From Mansonella perstans (Eukaryota > Nematoda > Chromadorea > Rhabditida > Onchocercidae), in contig JBAMDO010000572.1 of assembly GCA_037074765.1 (NCBI GenBank), forward strand, positions 662,501-726,500: a DNA stretch of 64,000 bases, read 5' to 3'. The notes under the pieces were generated by a model. It was not told the origin of the DNA. It ran no database searches and saw only the letters and a program-made list of their open reading frames with translations. A program made the translations under genes and the position numbers. Position 1 is the first letter of the stretch. Every line of letters starts with the position of its first letter. Shown piece by piece: positions 1 to 14,300 of this stretch.

Positions 1-758
1 TTCATTTGATAGGCGAAAAAGTGCAACCCAATCAACTGATTTAAATATGAAATTACTTATCAAAAGAATACAATTGCTTGCAATCTCAAATGTAGATGAC
101 CATGATTCATCAAATCATTTACCGTACCAAATAACTATCACATTATTTACCAAATAATAATAATGACGCTTCTCTTGCATGTATCAAAAATTTCAAACCA
201 ATTTCAAATCAATCAACTAATTTCTTTTATTCTATCCTTTTTCCAGAAAATCATTTTTCTTTTTTCTGTAGCAGTGCATTCACATAACGAGCACTGTTCC
301 ATTATTTATTGATAATTAAGAACTTTTCACCAACTCCTCCAGTCATCTCTTAATATTTACCTTTCTTCTTTTTTTTTTACCCTTATGAATCTAATTTGAA
401 AAAAAGGAAAATCCCACCAAATTTGTTTTTGACGGAATAAACAGTTTTATTTATTTTGTGATGTGGATGAAATTCACGCTCAAAGGAAGTTTATGTTTCA
501 ATCTAATACTGGCATACGAATAGACCTAATTCCATTTTGAACATTCTGATCAAAATCTAACTACATATCAAATCTTCAGATCAAAATCTTACTGCATCTT
601 AAACTTTTCGATCGAAAAAAATTGGATAAAGTTAAAAGGAACATTTCGCACCGTCGTTTCTAAATGTTCAACAATTTTTCAGGACTTACCTCGATTCATG
701 ATTATGATATCGAAGATTTAAATCAGTATTTTGTGATAAATTCTTGTTTCTTTTAGAG
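1..758. other. upstream intergenic, AT-rich
   Basis: No coding exon with acceptable splice sites was found here. The stretch precedes the first exon of the membrane-protein gene and presumably holds its promoter, but no specific element can be named. A splice acceptor (cttttag, ending at 756) lies two bases before the ATG at 759, consistent with trans-splicing or a 5' UTR intron. Confidence 0.5.
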
Positions 759-3700
759 ATGACAAAAATTTTTGCAATAAGTCCGAGTGTGAAAGAAAGC
801 GATGAAAAGATGAAAGAAATGGAAAGAATCACAGTATCCCCAACTACACCGCAGGCTACCTTCTATCCTGTTACTCTTCCCATCTCATCCATTGGTAGGC
901 TCTGCTTCATGTCCAATTTGTATCATCCAAATTCCCATTCTCGGAGCTCTTTGAAATGTGAAATATTTCAGTAGTAGTAACCTTAACAGTAGTAACCTTT
1001 TTGGGATTTTTCAATTTCTTCAAATTTCGTTTGTGAGAATAAGATGAAGTTACTTTTAATTTTGTGCCTTTTGATTTCAATAATGATACGACTATTTCAT
1101 TACCTTAGTAAAAAAATATTTTAAAAAAGAATTTTAAATTTATTTTTACAGCATTAAATGAGCCAAGTGGAACTTATTTGCTAGCTTTCTGGGCTTGCAA
1201 TAATACTAAATGTATTTAGCTCCAACAAATACATTTCATTTCAGTTGCCAGAAAAAGATGCGGAACATCCCATTTAGTTATAATTTTGCTATCCTTGCTG
1301 ACCACTTCTATTCTCTTCTACATGATTCCTGATCTCTTCTTTAAGAGAGCTCAACATCTTATTGTAAGTTCTTTTCTTATTTAAATTCCTACTATTAGGT
1401 ACAAGAAAATGGCTAAATGGTCATTTCTGTTAGCCACAAGAAAATGATATTTGAAATTAGCCTTAATTCTAGACACTTTATACATGAAATTATCATGGAA
1501 TTATCGTACTATGTATTTACCGTACATTTTCGGTTTTGTAAATAATTTTTAAGAAATACAATTGCATGCAATAATTCCAAGTGCCGCACTGCAATTGTCT
1601 TCTACTGTAGGTAAATATTATAACAATATTACCTTTCCGGTACCTTAATGAATTTCACAATGAATTATGTTTTTATTATTTTTCTAATTCATTTTTCATT
1701 TTATTTTTATTATTTTTCTAATCCATTTTTCATTTATTTTTATTATTTTTCTAATTCATTTTATTCATGCTATAAAAATTTTTGAATTTTTGATGACAAT
1801 CTGACGATGCATAGAAGTATCATTATTGTCACCTGAATTCAGTGATATGACGCCAAAGGATCAGGATGTTTCCATTTTTCTGGTAAAACCACAAATGTCA
1901 TGTACTGTCAGTGAGGCCAAAAAGGATGGAAGTTAGCTTGAAATTAAAAAAAGATCAAGGTTCCTAATGGAACTAAAAAACATTAGGTCCTTAATGAAAC
2001 TAAAAAAATCGGAAGAGTTTAATAAAATTAGAAAAATTAAAGTGCATTTATTATTTGATATGATTGCGTATGACACTGTTCCTTTTCATTCGAAGCATGT
2101 TATGGTTGCGACAACAGACTCTAAAAGTAAGTATATTTTAATTTGATCTGTTAAACGTTAGACAATAAAACTGTACCAATACTTTTCTAGTCAGGTGAAT
2201 TTACTGTAAGTGGGTCAACGTCACCATGGGCACAACGAGCTGGTAGATTTGATGTAGAGGAAGAAGATACGCATGTGTTGCCTAAACTTGATTCATCGGT
2301 TATACCGGAAAAAACGAATAGAGTGTATCAAAATGGGGATGTGATGCTAGATAATCGTGGTAGTCGTATTGCTCTAAATCAAGATGGAGAAAATGTAGCA
2401 AATGATGATGGAGAAGTAAAGCAACCGGATGATGTGGTACCTAACCGTTTTGAAGCATTGAAAGCAGTAAGTAATTTTAGATAAGGTTATCTTAGATGAG
2501 AATCATCCCAATGAATTTTTGTGATGATTAAATAGTATTACTTTGTATTAATTTTTCGCTTAATAAACTACCTACATTTTTCATTTGCTTTATTCCATTT
2601 TAAAGAACTTGGTACTAATAGTTTCAGATTACAACTCTGCTGAAAATTCCTGGTGTCCAACAGGTGGCTGTTCTTCAGAATAACGGCAGAATACCTGACA
2701 ATATAATGATGAAGCCTGACATTGTATCTGGTGGTTGGTTCTGCCTTACCTACTTTTTAAATAGGCTTAAGGTTAAACTAACTTCTGAATTGTCATGGGT
2801 TTAATTCATCAAATAGATTCATTAATTAACTGTGTAATGTACAAAAACTCAAGAAAAAAAAATAATCTAGATGAAATACATCCATCGGTTGTATTATCAA
2901 CGAAAAATTTGACTCACTTGCAAGATATATTTTTCTGTTTGTATATCATCTACACTAACAAAAGACCAAAAGACTAAACATTAAGCTAGACCAAATATTC
3001 TATCATCGTCTTCATTGTGGAAAAAAACATTTTTTTTGCAAACAAGGATCAATTAAATTTGGTGACAAAGCCTTTCTTTCCACCTGGACTTAAACCTTGT
3101 AAATTTGAAACCAATTTTATTGAAATCATCACTAAAGAATTTTTATTTTCAGCTCGATTTGTACCACCTATGGAAGTGGGAGAATGGGAGTTGATGAAGT
3201 AAGATAATTTAAGAAGTTTGCTAATGAACTCCAGCTTTTAACTGTTATTCTTAATTGTAATTAACCCATTTTTTTCATTTCACAATTCAATATATGTTAG
3301 CATGTACCACATAGTAAATAAAATTTGATGCAAGTAAGGGTTGTTTTGAGTGCGTTATATTTTATTATCTTTTCAAAATTATTCTTGAAGCTATCGTCGA
3401 GCAATGAGGGAATGGCTATTGCGTCGTGAGATGTTCAGAAGGCGAATGTTGGCTGAATTGGAACGAGGTTAGAATTAAAATTTTGACATCGAAGACCAAG
3501 ATGATCTGATCGCATTACATCTAAGAATGCATCCAACATTCACAAGTTTCTTTGTAGTATGGTGAGGTGAAAAAGATCGGTGTAATCAAGAGACGATCTA
3601 AAATTCAGTGACAACGGAAGATAGTTAGGTTTGCTGACAAGAAGTCAGTTTCAGAACGTGCAGAAGCAGCAGAACGTAAAATGTCTCAATTCATAATGGA

Positions 3701-6239
3701 ACTTCAACTAAAGGAGCAACAAGAACCACCTCAGCTCGAACGATTTCAATCAATTCTACCGATGTTAACATTCGGACGACCACCAGCAATGATGTGGATG
3801 AATAATGTGCAACCACCGATGGAAACAAATCAACGTAACATGCCGACAATGTCGATGATATCACCATCCGTAACAGAACCTAGAATTCCTCCCATGCATC
3901 TTTTCATGATTCCCAAACAACAAGAACAAGAAAAACAGCAGCAACAACAACAATCAGCAATAATGACTATCAAATTGACACCACAACAGGTGATCAGGAT
4001 TTTATTTCAATATAATTACTGGAATGGATGATAAATTGATATTTAACAGTACTGAAATGTACTTTTTAATTTAACAGATGTTGGACAGAGAAGTGCCAAT
4101 AATTCAGAATTTTGGATCGAATCCAGCAAAGCTAAGCACACAACCATTGCTAATTCGGAATGATATCGTCAATAGGTACCAATTTGAATAAATTTTATTT
4201 CTTTTATTTAATCGTTTAATTTGAGAGGTTTTTGCGTTTTTCACGAAATGCAAAAAAAAAATATGCATTTAAAATAAATTAGTTGATGTATACGATTTGA
4301 AGGAAATATCTGATTGAGGGAAGGAGAAGAGAAAAAATGAGAGTGGAAAAGAAGGCTGAACTTTGTTTCTTTGACTTTTTTTCTATTTCATCAGACCAAT
4401 ACAGAAGTATATAATTGCAGGCTTGATATGAAGCAGAAGAAGATACCTGTACCTGTAGTTGATCAAGTAAAATTTGTTTATCTGTTATATTGCTGTTCAA
4501 AAATGGAATTTTATTTCAATGATGTTTTTCATGTCTATTTTCACAATTCTTCACTTAACTTTTCAGCCAATACCGTTGACATTTGATGGAACCCCAGATC
4601 GTGATACTATCTTTAAAGAGTTACGATCACGAGCACAAGTTTGATTTCATATACATTTTGAAGTTCATCTAAATCAATCAATCTTTTTTCATTCCTACCA
4701 GCTATTCTTTAATTCGCTAGAACAATGCAAAGTTTGAATACTCTGAATTTTAGCGAAAAAATAGAAAAATATTGAGAGATAAATGGGGAAATCAATCGCA
4801 GTCTCGAAAAAACTTTGGTATTTCTGCTTGTATTTTAGATGCAACAGGAGATGTCACAAACAGCGATGATGCCATCTTCAATTCCAAGTGTTGTTCCACC
4901 GGCACAAGCTAATTCAGACGAGATCTTTCAGGAATTGCAACATCGAGCTCTTCGAATCCAAATAGAGCAAGATCGACTGGAAGCCGAACAACAAGCGGAA
5001 GTAACCATACAGTTGTGAATCTGTATTTTCATATAGATTATTAAAGATCAATGTTAACTGTGATAATCTCGTGTGATATTTTGATACGAATAGGTACCAA
5101 GCTAATTTGGTTTGTAAAAATCAACATCTTGCGCCTTGAAGTAGACGATTTGCGTTTTTTTTATAGAAAGAAAAGAGCGCCAGCGCTGAAATACCAGTAC
5201 TAATGATCGCTGATACATTTCCTAGACGACCAATCCTAGAGGCAGAACAAACATCAGGAGAGGTTACTGAACCTACTAGTGTTGCTAACTTTGAAACAAC
5301 CACGAAGGCCAGCAGTTCAGGCAGCTCATCGGAATCTGTCTCAACCTTCTTCAAGTATATCTTTCTTTTAGTTTTTGATAAATGTTCAATTTCTATGACA
5401 AAAGTGATTTATTTCAAAAAGTTTTCAGTTATTTTTTACGCAATGAAACTTATTTGGAATTTGAAATTGATATTAAACATTTGATTTAAATTCATGATTT
5501 TAGTTTCTTCGAGAAAGGTTTTCCGGAAAATGAGATCACTAATTCTCCCGACAAGGAACAAGAAATAACTCTAGACAACAGCGACGATGTTAAGGATAAA
5601 CTGGAGGTAAAGTGATAATTAATAATATTATTGATGCAGCAGAATAGTAAGAGACAAGAGTAATTTTATCCTATTTTAGCATTCAGATGAAGAAGGCACC
5701 TTTAGTAACATGCCAGCAGTTAAAAGCAATGAAGTTGAAGAGGTCGTGAAGCCGGATGAAATTCCACTAGTCGTGAAGCCAGATGAAATTCCACTAGTCG
5801 TGAAGCCAGATGAAATTCCACTAGTCGTGAAGCCAGATGAAATTCCACTAGTCGTGAAGCCTGATGAAATTCCACTGGTCGTTTCAGGTATTTTAACGAA
5901 TACTCATAAAGTCAACTGTAAAAGAAGTATAATATAGGAGGTGAAAAAAGGTCATGGAATATGGGAAGGAAATTACATTTAACTCAGTTAATCCTTTTCA
6001 AAATTCCATCCCTTCACAACTTTCTGAAAACTAAAAATACTAAACTAGATATTTGCGTTAAATGATTCAATTCAGAATCCACTACCACAAAAACTCCAGT
6101 AAATGTGATTACCCCGAAAGTGGCTTATCCAAAACCGTTCAAGCCCGAAACATTCCCAAGTGAACCGGATGATATGCGTGTTAATGATTTTGGAAATATG
6201 TTGGATCCTCCAATCAGACTGCTTCAAACTTCACTATAA
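759..6239 (+). CDS. single-pass membrane protein with tandem repeats, unknown family (15 exons)
   Basis: I do not recognise this family. Exons read as 759-894, 1245-1363, 2191-2466, 2628-2730, 3153-3198, 3391-3467, 3655-3989, 4078-4175, 4421-4466, 4567-4638, 4839-5000, 5167-5354, 5504-5606, 5680-5887 and 6076-6239; all phases close, giving about 710 residues. The N-terminal ~50 residues are charged and Ser/Thr-rich; exon 2 encodes one hydrophobic segment (SHLVIILLSLLTTSILFYMI) with a basic KRC before it, suggesting a type II membrane protein (inference). The rest is low-complexity: an Arg-rich stretch (exon 7), Met/Pro/Gln-rich exon 8 with a Q run, then Glu/Gln helix-like stretches, a Ser/Thr patch, and five copies of a 9-residue repeat near the C-terminus. 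The start is the first ATG after an acceptor. Composition suggests a fast-evolving, possibly lineage-restricted extracellular or surface protein. Confidence 0.72.
1670..1765. repeat. T-rich ~32-36-bp tandem repeat in intron
   Basis: Three imperfect copies of a unit built on ttattatttttctaatycat followed by ttttcatttta lie in tandem in the intron between exons 2 and 4. It is simple low-complexity DNA with no evident function. Confidence 0.6.
5743..5877 (+). repeat. 27-bp in-frame coding minisatellite (5 copies)
   Basis: Five contiguous 27-bp units start at 5743, 5770, 5797, 5824 and 5851. Each encodes the nonapeptide VVKPDEIPL. Units 2-4 are identical in DNA, while units 1 and 5 differ by single third-position bases (ccg and cct for Pro; the last unit also ends ctg). 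This near-identity indicates recent expansion. The array keeps frame within exon 14 of the membrane-protein gene and ends ten bases before the exon's donor. Confidence 0.93.
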
Positions 6240-8351
6240 AAAATCGACTTTATATAGATAAAATGTATGATTTTGTTATTTTATTTCTCTTGTTTTACCT
6301 GAAATATTCCCACAAAAAGAGCATACAATCTGTCAAATATGAATATTTTGGAGCAATTCCGATTTAATGCAATGAATTTACCCTCCCTCTTCTCTCTTCA
6401 TGTTCTCCTAATAGTTCTAGGTTTATATCAATTTCCTATGGAGCACTCATTTTACTGGTTAACAATTGCGAAAATTTTACATTTTTTAAATTTTAAATGA
6501 GCAGTATTCCAAATGTATTTTCTTTTTTTTTTCAACAGTTAAAAAGTATAGTAGGTGAAAGTAATAAGTTCAATTTTGGTTTGACTTTATGTGCATAGAG
6601 TATCAACAAAGTTAGATGACTTATTTATAAGTCTTTAATATTCTAGTATGACAATTGACTCTAGGATATAACACTGGAAATTATTTTTAGATCAAGAATC
6701 AACTTGGACACGAATGGATCTACTAGTATCGAAATCCGAAACAGCAAATATTTCATTTCACTTATTTCCGATTCATTTCTTATTTTACAACATTTCTTGT
6801 GAAACTTTTTCGAAAACTACTGTAAAGTATTTTACGAACAGATAGATAACTTAGTTTGTGCTATAAAGGATTCATTGCGTCTTATTGCATCAAAAGCTAA
6901 ACAAACAGTGTACCATTACCGAGAAGCCCTACAATTATGCGATATACCATTCTTTAAACAAACTCCCCATCTTCCGGCACATGCTGGGCAAAGAGAAATT
7001 ACAAATCTACAGCGTTGTAATTTCACATCACATTGTAAAGCACGATCACATTCTTAAATACTCTTCTAATTTGAACAAATCGGAGTATCACTTTCTGATG
7101 CCTTTCATCTTCTACTGCAACTTTCAGAAATATTTTCCCAAAACAAAATTTCCGCACAGTTAATTACATTTACCGTTCCTCAATTACTTTCAAGCAGAGA
7201 TCTTGAGAAGCGCTATTCCAACTTGATTTTTTCACAAACATTAAAGTCTACCATCATTTTTATTATGAAAAATTTATTTAATTCAAAAGTGGCATAACAA
7301 AATGCCATTAATCAATATACAAATATTTAAAACAACAGATGTAATACGCCTATAACAAAGCAGGACAACTCCCGAACTGAAATAAAGCAGAAACAAAGGA
7401 GAAACCCGAACACGTCTGTCTCATATCACTGAATGTCACAATAGTAAAGTTCACTTTTTTCATCAACCCTTGTGTTGCATAACTTTACAATTAAAAATAA
7501 ACACCATAATGTAATATGCGACGGCTTTAAGAATCAGAGAATTTGAAACTGAGCTTCCGTACCATTTAAAATTCATCAAATGGCTGAGACGATTTTGAGG
7601 TTCCAAATAATTGCCTTCTCTTGCAATATTTTTAAAGCGACAAAAAATATGCCGCTTGTTCAGAGGTTTCATATGCCCTTTTTGAGCTTTTTTAATTTAT
7701 TCTAAAACATCTGTCCTCTGTGAGGATGAGTGACTGATATGGCATTCCATCGCATTTTAACGACATCATGGAAACAGTGATGTGATGTGATATCATGGAA
7801 ACAACATCATGGAAAACGACATCATGGAAACAAGATAACTCTAACATAAAAAGTTGACCAAATAATTTGAAATAAGAATGCTTTCCTTCTTAACAAGATA
7901 TTACCATAAGAAACCGGAAGAAAGCGGCTGTCATAGAAAAATGAAAATTAATCGAAAAAACATTCTGTTACAAATTGATATTTATAACTACTATTATTTT
8001 TGGCGCCAATTACGATCGTCATCAGCTGCTCCTTTACGCTGTTGATTTTGAGATATACCACGAACTAAAAATGAAATCTGGTAAAAATAAGCAAGAACTT
8101 CAAAATAAAAACGCCTTGTTTTCCTACTACGTAATTATAAAAGTAACATCAATGAGAAAAATGGAATACTTATTTCACAACTGCACCACCGTTCATTCAA
8201 TGAGAAGCACACATATGACAAGCACAAATATTTTTGAGCTTGCCACTTTTTAAACAAAGAACAAGCGATTTTAGATTATAGTCGAAGAAACGATGTTCAC
8301 GTCTTTAGCAAAAGACAAAAAACATAAAGAAATTTTTAAAACAAGAAAAAA
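6240..8351. other. intergenic region between convergent genes
   Basis: This is 2.1 kb between the 3' end of the membrane-protein gene (+) and the 3' end of eIF3a (-). The open frames here lack splice support and family resemblance, and I treat them as chance. It contains a short repeat cluster at about 7755-7835. Confidence 0.55.
7755..7835. repeat. short imperfect repeat of a (ga)catcatggaaac motif
   Basis: The core acatcatggaaac, or a close variant, recurs four times within ~80 bp (variants include gatatcatggaaac and acatcatggaaaac), interleaved with gatgtgatgtgat. It looks like a small degenerate tandem array in non-coding DNA. Confidence 0.6.
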
Positions 8352-11300
8352 CTAACAGGACTGTGCACCGTGGCCATCACCAGTACGCTGCATAGACCGA
8401 TTCCATTTGCCTGTATTTGGTTCATTACTACCACTTCCTTCTATTACTCTTCCAGATGCAACACCATTTACAGGAACTCCATATCCTTGACGGAACCTTA
8501 GCGGGCGCCACGGTTGACTTGTGGGAGCTAAACAATTTGAGAGATCAAAAAGCAGTTTCTAATATCATATGAATGAAAAAGCAGCATAAATGCAAACTTA
8601 TCTAAAAATAATCGCAAGTATCTCTTTCTTTACCACAACTCATTCCAATTTTCAGGAAGTCTATAGCGCAGCGCAAAATACACAAGCTTCTTTACCTGCT
8701 CCAGATGCTCGGTGACATGAATCGGCTTGATCACGTGTTACAATCATCCCTCGTCCCCATGGCCCTCCATCTGCTGGCGATAAAGCAGCTGCAGCTTTCG
8801 CATCATGTGGTTGAGCACCGGGTAGCTCTCCACGTTTTTCCGCGAATGATTGCTACAAAAATTATTCATTAAATTTTATTAAAAAACTGCTCAAAGTAAA
8901 CAGTCAAATGAAAGTGAAATTTCTAATTATTTAATACTTGTCTAGCAGCTTCATCTCTGTCGCGCTGTACTACTTGTCCCTTCCTCCAATTTGTTGTCAT
9001 ATCTACTTCGCCACGTGGTTGTTCTCGATCTGAGAAGCGCGATGGCGCTGCAGGACGCTCAAAATAACGAATCGCGCCATCTTGCTGCCTCTGTGATCCA
9101 GTGACATTGCCACGTACCCATGGTCCACTATCAGCTTCGGATGCAGTCTAAAGGAGATAAACATCATTTTCGATTCAGCTAACCGAACACTAGAACAGTC
9201 CTTATAACCGCTGGCACTTCAAGCCAATAAAAAAAATTACTTACAACTGCACCAGATTCGCGATGGCGTTCACCTTCCCCATAACGTTCACCAAATGATT
9301 TTGAAGGAATAGTTCGAAGTTGCGTTGGTTGCGCACCTTTGCGCCAATCGGAATCCATGTCTGAATTTTCAATTACTTCTCGTTTAGAAGGACGTTGTGC
9401 TTCACGGGCTGTTCTCCGTTCTTTCTCCTGTTCTTCCCTCCTTGCTTGCTCCGCTGCTTCCCTAGCTTTCACTAATTCTCTTTCACGCTCCTAAAAAAGT
9501 ATGAATATGAATAAAAGTTGGTTCTTCAATATTCAGAAAGGAATCTTCAGATATCCCACGCCGTTAAACAATTATAGCACGGACCTGGAGCCATTCTCGC
9601 CTTCGCTCTTTCTTTCGAAGTTCATGGCGTTCTTCAAGACGTTTTCGTTTCTCTTCATGCAATTTCTTCTCCCACTCTTCCATTTTCTTGTTGAAGTCTT
9701 CAGCACGTGCCTTCTTAACCGATTCGAGGAATGCAGCTGCATCCGGATCCTTGCGTACCTTCTGCATGCGTTCATAAACAGCAACCGTATTTTCGTGATC
9801 TTTGCTAAAAATTAATAAAAATAAAGTGAAACTCACTTTTATAGCAATTCCATAATATTAATTCATTTATTTTCGCATAATCATTTAGACAAAACTGCCA
9901 CAGTGTACAAGCCCATTCAGTTATTTTGCCCTTTATTTACAATAACAGTCCAAGAGCGTTGTCGACTATTTTTATAATTATAGATGCTTTTAATTCAATC
10001 CTATTTTTCAAAAAATTTGGCTGCAGAATGAAACTGCACTAAAATACAAAACAAAAAGCGACAAAATTTAACATACGTTGCATTTTCAACACGACTCCTT
10101 TCATAAAGATCATGATTTTGTGGAGCTTTCACAGCAAAATTATCCGAAATAGCTTTACGTGCTATCATTTCCTGTAGATGATAAGCACGAATCAGATGAT
10201 CAAATTTCTTTTCTTGTTGCTGCAAACGAGCTTGCTGTTCACGACGCTGTTCATCCAAACGATCACGCTGTTCCCGAAGTACTAAAAAATAGTTGTAATT
10301 GAAGCTGGCACCATTTTTAATAAAATAATCACACAATAATGCTACAAACATACCTGAGTCAGGATCCATATTTTGGAAGGCTTCTTCGCCGTGATCTTTT
10401 ACAATAGCCTGATATATTGGAGTTGCTTGGATTTTTTTCATTTTTTCTGCCCGCACTTTACGATCAATCTCCTCCTGTTCCGCAAGCCTCCGCAGCTTTT
10501 CCTTTTCGATATTTTCTTGTTCCAAACGGCGCATTTCTTCAGCTCTTCTCTGCTCTTCCTTTCTATTAGCTTCCGCTTGTGCTTGCTGACACTTCTCCAA
10601 TTTTTGTCGTTCACTAGTTTCCTTATAACTCTCAATTTTCTTCCTTCGTAAGAGTATCCGCTCGTAATCCGCGTCTTTGTGGTATGAATATATCTCCGCG
10701 TGACGCTTCAACTAAAAAGATAATGGTGAATACCAAAATAAAAATATGCAATCAATATTTCAAGAGGGGAACACTGTAGAAACTTACATCTTCGGTAGCC
10801 GCCTTCTTAATTTCTTCATAATCAAGAACCTGAACAACGTCTCGCAAGCTGTTGTACATTGACTGAAGATGATTCCGAATATCCTCTACGGCTACCTAAA
10901 TAATATTATTAATAAAATTCCTCATGATTTCTTCGAAAACTCATCATTATGTGGCTTCAAAGCTTTTTTTTAAAACTATTACAACAGAAGTAAAATCAGA
11001 TATCAGGATTCTCGAAAATAATATTATTATCATCAAAATCGTAACTGGCAGTGCCAGTACAAAAAAAATGATTTCAAAATTTTTTTTCCGTATTGTTGGA
11101 ATGCCAAACCTGCTCTGTATCACCACCAAAACCATCTGATACTTCCAAATCAAAAAATCCAGAACGAGCAGCATTAGCTGCTCCAAAATGAATTGATCCG
11201 CCACGATGATCAATGCGAGCCTATAAATCAGTTTAAAATGAATGGATCGCATCTATCCATTTTTGTAATCATTTTTCTAACCAAAAATATGAACCATTTT

Positions 11301-14300
11301 CAACGCCTATCATAACAAAAACAAATAACATACCTTGACATAGCGATGCTTTGCTATATCCACCAAGAAACGTTCTAGTTCATCACCATTATAAAATGGG
11401 ATTACTTTCTGGATACGTTTAATCGAAAGTGTATCATAAATAACCGAAATCTGCTTTATAATTTTTGTAGCTGTGACACCCTTCAGTGCTTCAACATACT
11501 GATTGTATTCAGCCTTATTCAGTTCTGTTACTTTTGTTAGTTCTGCTTGGACCTCACTTGCAAGACGCAAAGGTGTGAAATTATACTCCAATAACCTGGA
11601 AAGGGAATTAATGAGGAGACTTCTGAATAAATTTAGAATTAGGAAATCGGAAACATTAACATGAAAAAAAACTGATTATGCCCCTTTCATAATACGGACT
11701 TATGGTACCAGTTATCAAATCATATTATTAACTAGTTAAATCTACTGCAACAACACAAATCTGTGTCATCACCATTTGAGTCCTACTTCGATTTCAATAT
11801 TACATAGTCATTTAGGCACCGAAACAAAGGATATCGATTTGAGTTGAATGGAAGCAAAAGCTTTTACCGGTGTAGAGTACGTGCACTTTCCACAGCAACA
11901 TCAGGCAGATTTAGACGTGTGATCTCTTTCAAAATCCCAGCTCTAGTTGGCGCTACTGGTAATCGAAGAAGATTTGACAGCAACCTAAAACAATAAATGA
12001 TGAGTTTCTAATCATATGGCACGGACGAGAAATTCGCTTCATGAGTCCCTTGTTTCTGAACTTGTAACCAATTATCAATCGAAATATACCAAGTGCGAAC
12101 AGAAATTTCGGCGAAATCATTTGTCTTTGAAAATCAATTTAATGAAGCAGTGAAAAAGATTACGATATCAAAGTCACCCTCAAATTTTAATTTTCCTATG
12201 AAAAAACTGAATTTGAACGAACAGCTTAGATTCAGCTGAAAAAGTCCAAAATCGAGATATTCTTGTAAAAGCAATTATGAGAATCTTTTAATTTAAACAG
12301 AATTAAGAAAATCGAAGTGGAAAGATAGAGATAAAAATGGTGTACATCAAAAATTAAAAGCATACCGACTTCATGTACTTTTGTGTGAACAATTCTAGCT
12401 TTAAAAGCAGCAAGAAAAATCCTTCAAAAATAAGATGCTTTTGCATGCAAGCATATCATTTCGACTCAATCAAAATCGTAATGAATTAATACATGCTTCA
12501 TATTTTTTTCCATTGAAAGAAAACAATTAGCTGAGAAGTCCAGAATTGCAGAAATTCCAGTAATTTAGGATAAATCTTGTAGCTCTACATCTCTTAATAT
12601 GAGTTCCTTTCAAGTAGAAACATGAATTATTGCACAGAATTATCGCATCTATAATTGTCGGTTATAAAAAAATATTAGATAGTCACATTCAAACATACCG
12701 CATATTTGCAATGTGTTGTTCCTCAATATCTAGATGGCGCGTTAAATCAGATGGATTATCAGCACCATCTGGTATTGCAAGTGTTGCCAGAAGAACACGC
12801 GTTGCCTGATCCATTGCTTCCTCCACACTAAATGTTTTCTTCATATCTTTATAGATGATATATTTCTGAAGAAGAGCAGCAGCATGAAACAATCTATTAC
12901 CAGCCTTCCAAAATACCAGTGCGAGCTGAAAAACAATAATGAAAAAAAGACCATTTCCTTGTATCAAGAACTATTTATTGGTAAGAAAAGAAAGATAAGG
13001 AACTGTTTCATACAGTGAAGAAAATACGCGAAAGAACCACATTTTCAAACACGTTAAATGAAATTATTTCGCACGTTTATGTGGATCGTCTCATTTTGAA
13101 GCAGTGAGATGAAACGAGAACGTGCATTGATACCTTAGCTAACTTCGAACTCAGTTATCATACTGTCAATCAGCGTACAGACCATTATACCACCAATCTC
13201 GTTCACCGAGATTGCATTGGAAAGATATCGAAAAGAACTTTTTAATTAATAGCAGCTCTAGTTTTCTAATGGTATCAAGGAGAGTATCATTCTGTTGTTT
13301 GTTTGTTAGAAGTATAAAGAAAATCTGGTAAGAAAGATAACGTAATGAAATGCAAAAACAACGACAGATATCTTGCCAGAATATTTTTAAATAAAATGAT
13401 GTAGGACCTTATCGTAGTAATTGACGTAACTTGCTGGTTTCACCATACGTTCATCTTTATCCTTGCTTAACTGCATCATACCATGAACATCTTCCGCACT
13501 TCTGTATGCTTCTTGCCATAATTCCATTTGTATTGCTGTATCTAGTTGTATTAAACGGGTGTCTTGCATTAAAGTCAAAGATTCTGCACTTGTTAGTTTC
13601 ACCCTGAAATATATAAATGACATTATCTTTATTAGTGTTGACATTCGTGTTACCAGTTTATCTATACACCATATAAAAGATGTAAGGTTTCAATATTTTC
13701 ATCAAAAATAATCAAAATATAGTGATAGAATGAAGTTGGGAAAAATGAATGATAATTTCCGATATAGCAGCACTGCAAAAACTGACACATGAGCTAAATG
13801 CTGGTGTTTCTGAATTTGCGTTAAATGCAATCGAAGATTATCACATAGTTTACGAAATTCTGTTCGCCGCTGATACTTCGCGCAGAATTCAAATGACTGT
13901 CGAGCAATACGATGATACAATTGCTCTACCTAAAAATCTGTTCAACTATTATTCACCTTCTTTTTTATTTTTCACTCAATGCAGGTCTACCTTATTTTTA
14001 TTTGTTCATTATATTCAATTACTCAGCTTATTTTTATATCCTATTTATGTTCTATCGTGGTTAAAAACTCAACATCTGAATGACGCGAGGAAAGTGAATT
14101 ATCTAAGTATAATCAAATCAGCACAAACCACAGCAGTATTTCTTAATAAATCAAGGCAGTTTCGATAAGAATCCCATAGAAAACGCAGCCAAGGACTCAA
14201 CACAGTTCGATCCATTCGATCTTGCGCAGCGTCACCCGACACAGCTGACAATAATAAGCTAAAAGAGTTCCCATGCAATCATGAGTCAAATCTATTCAGA

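Noticed and set aside
1815..1882. Open segment (SLLSPEFSDMTPKDQDVSIFL) as an extra exon of the membrane-protein gene
   Set aside because: Its start phase does not fit the preceding exon, while exons 2 and 4 join in phase without it.
9501..9815. Plus-strand open frame over eIF3a
   Set aside because: It is the antisense shadow of the Arg/Glu-rich eIF3a coiled-coil exon on the minus strand.
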